Source of the DNA: Tyto alba
Taxonomy: Eukaryota; Chordata; Aves; Strigiformes; Tytonidae
Length of the DNA: 64,000 bases
Direction of reading: 5' to 3'
Assembly: GCF_018691265.1 (NCBI RefSeq)
Contig: NW_024881313.1
Span: 35,581,518-35,645,517 of the forward strand
Shown here: positions 12,101 through 21,100 of the stretch, in pieces
How positions within the stretch are numbered: the stretch's first letter is position 1
How the letters are laid out: each line of letters opens with the position of its first letter
The notes under the pieces: generated by a model
What the model was told of the DNA's origin: nothing
What the model saw: the letters and a program-made list of their open reading frames with translations, nothing else
The model's database searches: none
Position numbers and translations under genes: made by a program

Positions 12101-15100
12101 TCTTAACAGATTCAATAAGTGAATTTACGATGACTTTCAGACCTAGAAAAATAAGATTCAATAATACGCAAAATGAGAAGAGGAATGCAGCAGCGTTCCC
12201 ATATGACAATATACAACAGTTGCAAGTATGTTAAAAACAGTGTAAATGGTTTTGTAACTTCAGAGTATTAAATGAGGTAAAACAAAGCATAGGAATAAGT
12301 AAAGTATTTTTACTTACATTTCCTAATCATAACTTATTTGGCTTTTACTTCCTTCTAACATTAATTTTGCTAATTTTAAAATTCTAAATTAAGATGGCAT
12401 CTAAGCAAACTCTTATGATCTTTAATGAATACAGAGAGATTTCTGTGCTTGATTAACATTAAACAACTACTTCACATTGTGCCATATACACATTACAGTA
12501 AAAGAAAGATTCTGCTGACCTCAGGGAATTCTGTCTTAGAAGATAATGCCCTACAGATGTCACCAGTTTAAAAGCAAAAGAGTATGACACTGGGAAGGGA
12601 ACAAATGTTGGGGACCACCCAGCTGGAACGCAGCTTGGCAGAAAGGACCTGAGGGTTCTGGTGGACACCAAGTTGAACATGAGCCAGCAATGTTGCCTTG
12701 CAACAACTACAGTGAATGGTATCCTGGGCCACATTAGACAAAACATGGGCAGCAGATCAAGGGAGGTGATCCTTCCTCTCTACTCAGCACTAGTGAATGT
12801 AATGAGTCCAGTTTTGTGCTCCCCAGTACAAGAGAGACATGGGCGTACTGGAGAGAGTCCAGCAAAGGACCAAAAAGATGATGAAGGGACTGGAGCACCT
12901 CTCCCATGAGGAATGACTGAGAGAGCTGGGACTGATCAGCCTGGAGAAGGGAAGGCTCAAGGGGGATCTCATCAATGTATATAAATATCGGAAGGTAGGG
13001 GGCAAAGAGGACAGAGACAGGCTCTTTTCAGTGGTGCCAAGTGACAGGACCAGAGACCATGGGCAGAAACTGAAACACAGAACATTCCCTCTGAACATCA
13101 GGAAACACTTTTCTAGTGTGAGGGTGACCGAGCACTGGCACAGGTTGCCCAGGGAGGTTGGGGAGTCTCCGTCCCTGGAGATATTCAAAAGCCACCTGGA
13201 CATGGTCCTGGGCAACCAGCTCTAAGTGGTCTTGCTTGAGAGGGAAGGTTGGACAAGATAACCTCCAGATGTCCCTTCCAACCTCAACCATTCCATTATT
13301 CTGTGAAAATGGGTTATATATAAACCGAAGACCAATATTCTGGCAGAATAACTCAACTTTAAATATGACATAGGCAGAGAGTAGTATCCAGGATTTTTCT
13401 AGAAAACTTTCAGAAGAAAAATGTACAATTACATTTAATCTCTGTACTCCATGGTGAATATGAATGGAAAAGTATCAACGGGTGGTTTTGACATTAAAAA
13501 TTAAGCATTTCCCATGTTTAATTCCTGTTATAATTCCATGCCATAATCAAAAATATATTTGTAAGTAAATACAAATGGTAAAGTTAACATATATTATGAC
13601 AGTGGGATATATAGCCATTTATAGATTTTTCAAATTAGTTTTTTCAGTTAGATTCTGAAATCCATACTTTAGTATCCTAATTTTTGGCTTGATTTACAAA
13701 GATACCAAATATGTGGACATCTTATGCAAAATACTGTTGAAAGTATTATGCTTAATCCAGATACTGGCTGTGATTAGTAAACAAACAAACGGAACTCTGA
13801 AATATTGTGAAGTCAGCATTTTGGTAAATAAACCATAGAAGATGAAGCTAATGAAGTATAACATGAAACCAGAATGTTAGTATAGCCATAAACACAATGT
13901 ACTGAATAGGGTGTGCTGCTCAGGAAAGATAAAAGTAAAAAGACAAAGGCACTGGGCTAAGTAAAACTGAACATCAGTGGTGGGATAGAAAAAGAAGAAA
14001 ATACAAGAATTTGTCTTCATCAAAATAATTTTGAGGAAAGATGATAAAAAAACATTCTGTTAGGATGCTGCTGAGAGTTACTACTGACTGCAAAACAGTC
14101 ACACCTTGGGATCCCATTAACCATCACAAAAAGTGACTGGAAAACAGAAGGCAAAAACAGGAAAGGAATTAGAAATAGTACACTGTTGAAGCAGAGAGAA
14201 AATGAGTAAGACATGTCATTCCTTACCTGGTATTACTGAAATAGCTTTCAAAGTCCTCAGTACTCTGAAAGTTCGAAGAGCTGAAACCTTGCTCATACTT
14301 TTACACATGGTAACATACCTATAAAATTAAACCACCATATAACTGAATGACAAAGATCTAGCTTTTCAGAGCATATGCATAATGAGCATACAGTAATGAA
14401 GAAGTGACAGAAAATAAATAGGTCAAAGATGTCCTAAAGTAGATGTCTAAAGTTAGGAATCTAAGTCCATTTTTAGGTATTGATATAAAATAATGAGACT
14501 TTTGAATAGTGCCTCTGAAAAGAAACAAGTTTTTGCTCAGTATGGATTTGGATGCTTAACTTTTGAAGAGTTGATCCATCCAAATGTCAAATAAATATAA
14601 AGCCTCCAATGTCATAACCACTACCCCTCATACTGAGGCTAACCTGATTTAGACCACATGAAATATATGTTGCAGCTATCTCAAAACTACATAATATATA
14701 TTTTAGGAGAAGAGAGTTGAGCAAAACTAGGTTTACAATATGTTAGTTCTGTACTACATGGCTGTCTCTAAATTTTATTTAACAGTCAGCTAAGAACTTG
14801 ACTATTGAAGCTAGTTTCAATTTAACCATTTCAATAATTCGAAAATTTCAGAAAATGAGTATTTTAAGACTTGCATAGTCTATATAGCACTTCATGTTTA
14901 ACAGGTTACTCAATATTTTATAAGACTTCTTTCATGTCAGAATGGAAATTAATTGTGACTCATCTTATGACAAGGTCATAACTGGTAACAGAATTCCTTA
15001 AAATAAAAAGTCTCAGTAACAGAATATGAGAAACATTGGTTGGAAAGGACCTCTGGAGGTGATCTAGGTGATCTCCCCCTCAAAGCACGAATTTTGTCAG

Positions 15101-18100
15101 CAGTAAGTCAGAACACTATGGCTTTGCCTAGGTTGGAATTAAATAATTCTCAAGTAGCTTAAGTAATAACTGAACTTGAGTTAACGAGTTCATTTCCAAA
15201 TACTTTTATTTGTTGCATGATAGGACCCCAAAAAAGCAGAAGAGATACTATATTGCAAAGGGCTTATAACTGCTTGAACATAAATGAATTAGGAGCATGG
15301 GTAGGGAAGTAGGACCATAAAATGAAATTGTTCATACAGCTGTTGGACTACTTGATAGTTGCTGATGATTAAGAATATGTAAGCTCCTTAGTGGTTTATA
15401 GATTACTCAAAAGAATGTTTTGTTCATATACATATATAGGTGTGTGATGACATCTGAGTACATAACCTATTACTTACAAATAAGGAAAAAACAGTCAGCA
15501 ATGTCACAGTTGACAGCAGCCTTTGCTACAGAGCCCATGAGATGGTGGAGTTTAAGACCCCAAAAGAAGCAAGACGAACAGCACAATAAAAATCCTGGAC
15601 TTTAGGACAGCACATTTCAGCGTGTTCAGGGATCTGGAGCTGCCCCAGAGGGAAAAGTGGCCCCTAGAACAGCTGGTTGATCTTCAAGGTTATTTTCTTC
15701 AAAACACAGGAACAACGTACTCTACACTGGAGAGAGCCAAGTGGACGTGGCCAAAAACCAGCTTGTCTGAACAGGGGGCTCCTGACTAATCTCATGTTCA
15801 AAATGAAAGTGTGCAGGAAGTTGAAGCAGTGAGAGCTCTGGGAAGGGACACTAAGACATTGCCAAGCATGCAAGGATGAAGCAAGGAAAGATAAAGTTCA
15901 GTTGAAGTTGAAGCTAGCAAAGGATGTGAAAGGCAACAAGAGGGCTATTTTAAGTACACCAGTAGTGAAAAAATGACTAAGGAAACTGTGGGCCAGCTGT
16001 TCAAGGAGGCAGGGAGCTTAGCGACAAAGAACGGGCAAAAGCTGAAACTTCTCAACACTGCCTTGATTTGGTCTTTACCAGTGAGGCCTGCTTTCAGGTC
16101 TCCCAGGTCCCTGAGTCTAGTGTCAAAATCTGTGGAAGTGAAATATTATCCATGCATCTATGTGCTGTAATCAAAGGGACAAAGTTCAGCTGGCAGCTGG
16201 TTACTAGTGGCATCACTCATGGTTTAGTCCTGGGGTCAATACTGTTTAACAATTTCATTAACATCCCCAAAAATGGAATAGAGTTTGCCTTTAGCAAGTT
16301 CACAAATACTAAACTGCAGGGGAGCAGTCAATACACGGGGTGGCAAGGCTGCTCTGCAGAGTGAGCTAGACAGACTGGAATTATGGGCTGTAGAAACCTC
16401 ATGAAGTTCAGCAGAAGCAAAGGTAAAGTCTTCCACCTGAGTCAGGATGACCACAGGTAGGAGCTGAGGGCAGCTTTGCAGAAAAGGACCTGGGGTCAGG
16501 CCAGACAAATTGAACATGCACAGCACCCTTGTGATGTGGAACGCCTATCACATCTTGGGCTAGATTAGCACAAGTTTAGCTCATATGTTGAGGAGTCTAG
16601 CTCATACATCCAAGGAAGTGATTTATGAGACTGAATCTGGAGCACTGTGTCCAGCGTTGGGCTCTCCAGGACAAGAAAGACATTTTCCATACTGGAGCAG
16701 GTCCAACCGGGGCTCTAAGGAGGGCAGTGAGCCAATTAGATGGTTCAACTGTTAGGCTGAATTGTATTTTTTGAGTCTGGAAATGAGCAGGCTAATGTGG
16801 TGACAGAGCAGGAATCCTCTTGCTGTCTTCAGCTGCCCAGTGTAAGCGCTTAGAGAAGATGGAGCCAGGCTGTGCTGTTCTTAGAAACTCACCATACACA
16901 AGACATTTCAATTAGAAATTTGGGAGGGAAATAACGACAATACATTTGGAATGGGTTGCTCAGAAAGGTTGCCGAATCTCCATGCTTAAAGAAACTCTGA
17001 ACTTGACTGGACAATGACCTGAGCAACCTAACCTAAACTACTACTGCTTGTAGCATGTAGCATGTTCCCCACATGATCTCCAGAGGTACCTTCCAATCTA
17101 AATTACTCTACACCTCTAATAAATTAGAATAAGACAACTGAAAACTATTCAGAAATGTTAAATGACAGAGATTTGCTTTGAAAGCTCTGAGATTGGGCAT
17201 GAGTCAATCTGTTCACTGTTGCAAGTAAGACTATTTTACTTTCAAGATTAACATTCTGTATTTGAGATGCAAATTCTGACTTGGTTTCTTCCTCATTTCT
17301 TGTCCACCCAGCTAGTCAGTTTTGATATGAATTTAAAAGTGACCACAGCAATGATCCACTAGGCCTATTATCCTGTCTTCAAGAACGACTCACAACAGAT
17401 GCTTACAGGGGAGTTTAGAATAAAGGCAGTGATGCTTCCCAGATTTAATTGTTCCATCAGATTTATAGCTCAGGGCCTTCCTGAAGAAGACATAGTATCT
17501 TTGTGTTAAAAATAACCCTCAGTACATTTTCATCCAGCATTTTGTCCAGAAGCCTTCTGAACGCAACTAAGTTTTTTGCATCTACAACCTCCTATGGGAA
17601 TATGCCTACATGTAGTGTGAAAAACTACTCCTTTTTTATTCTGCCATCTAACAACTACATTTGGTGCCTTTAGCTCTCGTGGTAGGAGAAAAAGATGAAT
17701 TATTTATTCTCTTTTTGGTTCTATGCCACAGACCTCAACCACCTTCCTGCTCTGTATTTTTTTCATGAGAGTTCTACTCTATTTAGTTTCTTATTATATT
17801 GAATACAAGATATACATCTTCTCTGTACCATTTTTCATTCTGTCATCTTCTAAGATGTCAGGAGCAAAACTACATATAGTCCTGAAGAAAAATACAGGCC
17901 ACACAGTGAAATAATTATGTGTTCTGCTTCTTTATTTCTTACGTACAATGTCTTCATTTTCTATTTCCTTCTCTGACCATGACTGCACACTGGAGCAGTT
18001 GTTTACACAAGATTATCTATTTCAATTACAACATTGTCTTCCCAACAAGTGAAAGCTATTTCAGAGCCCATAACCATGTATGTAAAGCTATGTTTGTTCT

Positions 18101-21100
18101 CCCTTTAGCATCACTTCACATTCTTGGGATTTCATCTGCTATTTATCACCATGTCATTCAACACCTTGTGACCCACTTTGGATCCTTCTCAAATGAGTTT
18201 CAGCTGATCCAAAGCACAACTAAAACAATATAGAGGCATGCTTGGTTTCAGCTGTCTATGCAATTGCCTCTTAACAAAATTCACATATGTACTAAATTGA
18301 GAACAATCAAACAGTTCTAAGATGAGCTTTGCATTTAGGTCTATGACTATTTTCCTCTTTGCAGATATGCAAAGGGTGATTCAATCACAGTAACTCTTAA
18401 GGAGGTAGGATGCCAACCACTCTAAAGAACTTCAGCAATATCAAATAGCATTTTATCTGTGTGTTTGTCCCTTAAGTGTAAAAGAACTGGGTTTTACTTA
18501 CATTACAACAATAACTACAAGATCCAAGCAGTTCCACGGATCTCGAAGAAAGGTAAATTCATTCCAAACAAATCCTCTTGCTAGTACTTTTATCAATATT
18601 TCACCAGTATATATGCCAGTAAAAAGATATCTGAGAAGGAAAGTGTATATTAAACTTATAGAAATAAAAATATTAATGAGATTGAGACGTATTCAGACAC
18701 ATTTCTACTTTTTCTATGATTTAGTCACTGGATAAACATGAAAGTAGAAAAGGTGAAGTAAAATAGGACAAGTTACATTACTTTCAGAAACATCATGGGA
18801 AGATGCCTTCCTGAATTTTAGTAAGATTTCCATGTAAATCTATAATCATAAATGTTTACATAAGCATACCATACTATTACTGGATGAAGAATAGCTCACA
18901 TTTCTTTATAAAATTTTTTTAATACTGTGTTTATGTTCTAAAGCAGGCTGGAAAATTTCAAAGCCTCGATATTGTGGCAAAACAATAACAGCAAAGACCT
19001 AAGTTATCCTGTAAAGATTGCACATTTTATAAATTTATTCTGACAAACATTAAACAACTGAAAGAAATCCTATATATAATTAAGCTATCATTATCACCAT
19101 ACTTACCTCAAAAAACAAGAGGAATTAAAATTATAGAACCTTCGAGGCTCCAGGCACATTTTCAATACTTAATTCTAGAACATTAATTCAAGTTATACTG
19201 GATACAATTCATAGTTACAAAAAGTAACACATCATCATAAATAGATGGCTTCCTAATGTGAACAACTGAACTAAGGGTGTCCCCAGGACACAGCAAGAAA
19301 GAACGGAATTAATATTATCCCTTTATACTTTTTGTATGTGCCAGCCATAACAGACACTCAGGTTATTGCCTTAGATTGAGAGATATGAAGTCAGAATCCT
19401 GCTGCACAGTCTCTCTAAAAGGCTTAATCCTTAAAAGGAAAAATGGGGCAACTTTCTATGTTACACCAGATGGTAAAATTAGCCAGCATATAGAAAAGGG
19501 CATATGGTGTAAGCCTCTAAGAAAAGGAACTGAAGCTCCACAGAAGACTGTGTGATGTAATAATAATAATCATCCTAAATCTTCCTCAGAGGTCTGTCTG
19601 AGAATTTTCAAGCGCCAGAATTAGTTCACCACATTATTTAAATTTTTCAGTCCAGCATATCCATATCCCTTGAAAAAGAGCACATAAATGGCAACTGAGA
19701 TACTTACTCAGTCCAGCTGAGTCCTTCTGGAAGCTTATTTACAGCCATGGAAGCACAATTGAGTATCACAGTACATGTAATAAAGCCAACAAATAATGTG
19801 AATAGTAAGTTAAGGAAAAAGTGTTATATTATAAAACAATGAAGTTCAGAATAGTTGCTGATTTACACACACACAAAAAATATAGATATTCAAATAATTA
19901 CTTTGATTCTGAATATGCTCAGGACTTTTCATGTGTTTTCCAAAGAAACTGATGTCAGATCAAACTTCTGCTCAGCTGGGTAAACTTCATGATTTAAAAA
20001 TAAGAATGTATTATCTGCTTGTGGAGATAGTTTTGGAAGTTAGAACATTAGTGGGACATAATATGTTTGACAGAAGAGATAAAGAGCATAAAGAAATGAA
20101 TAAAATGTGAGTCCTCTGTTGTTTACTGTTATCTGAAAGTTTAGAAACCTCCCTTTCTTCCCAGCAGGATCATGGAACAAAGAAAAATGGGACACATGCC
20201 CATAATAACTAGGGGTTTTAAGCCTATGAAAAACAGATGAAAAAGCTTAATTATCAATAGCCAGTGTTATTCGAAACTGGGAGTCCATATAGACATTCTT
20301 ACAACAGACACATATGCTCTGCCACAAGTTCAGAAAACTTTCTAATTTTATGTGACAGGCAATGAAAATATACGTAAGAAAAAATATCTTTTCATGAAAG
20401 TTCACCTGTCAGCTAGTAAGAGTGTTTTTTTTTAAAAAAAACCAAACTTTGGCCTTAAATTTAGGGTTTATCTGAAACTGAACAGCAAATTTAGTAATTC
20501 ATAATAGAACACACAATCAAAGTCAGCCATAGGTTCCCATTAAATGATCTATTTCTACAAATTAGTAATTCCAAATGAAAACAGATCTTTGGCAGAAAGA
20601 GCACAAATTACTCAGCCTATGGTTTTGCACCTGCAACCCTTAACATGTTTACATTCTTCATACTACATTTATAATTTTGCAAAAAGAAAAAATGGGTGCT
20701 CTTCAGAACTTTATAAACTTAACTGTGAAATACATTTATTAGGACAACATCAAACTTTTTCAGCAAAGCATTGCTGTAAATCACTTCCTTCATGTTTTAA
20801 TAACTAGGGAGTCCATTTTTTATTGGTTTATTTTTTTATAAATTTAAGCTGGTCACCACAGTAGAGAGTTAGAAAAAGTCCTGGAAAAGGTCTAAAATAT
20901 CAGACAGTAGCCTCTAAATGTTGTTTCATAACAATATCTGCAAATCTGACTTTAAATTTGAGCTTTTTGACATTTTTACTTCTACCAACACCATAAAAAT
21001 ATCTTAGATGTTGTAAAAAAAGATTCAATATAACTTTTTTAAAATCTCTATCACAGCCACATGAGATTACATTTACATTTATATGAACAGAGGAACAAAG

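Larger units (their letters stand above)
14319..18501. other. SCN11A intron 4, longest intron of the gene in the window, CR1-rich
   Basis: 4.2 kb intron holding three CR1 remnants of different ages and both orientations (15018-15095, 15600-17110, 17340-17900). No second copy of exon 5 was recognised. Confidence 0.7.

Noticed and set aside
12790..13291. Open frames of 87-141 codons on the minus strand
   Set aside because: They lie in the antisense strand of a CR1 element and have no coding meaning.
14319..18501. Mutually exclusive second copy of SCN exon 5 (neonatal form)
   Set aside because: No second S4-encoding 92-bp exon with the RTFRVLR pattern was recognised in this intron.
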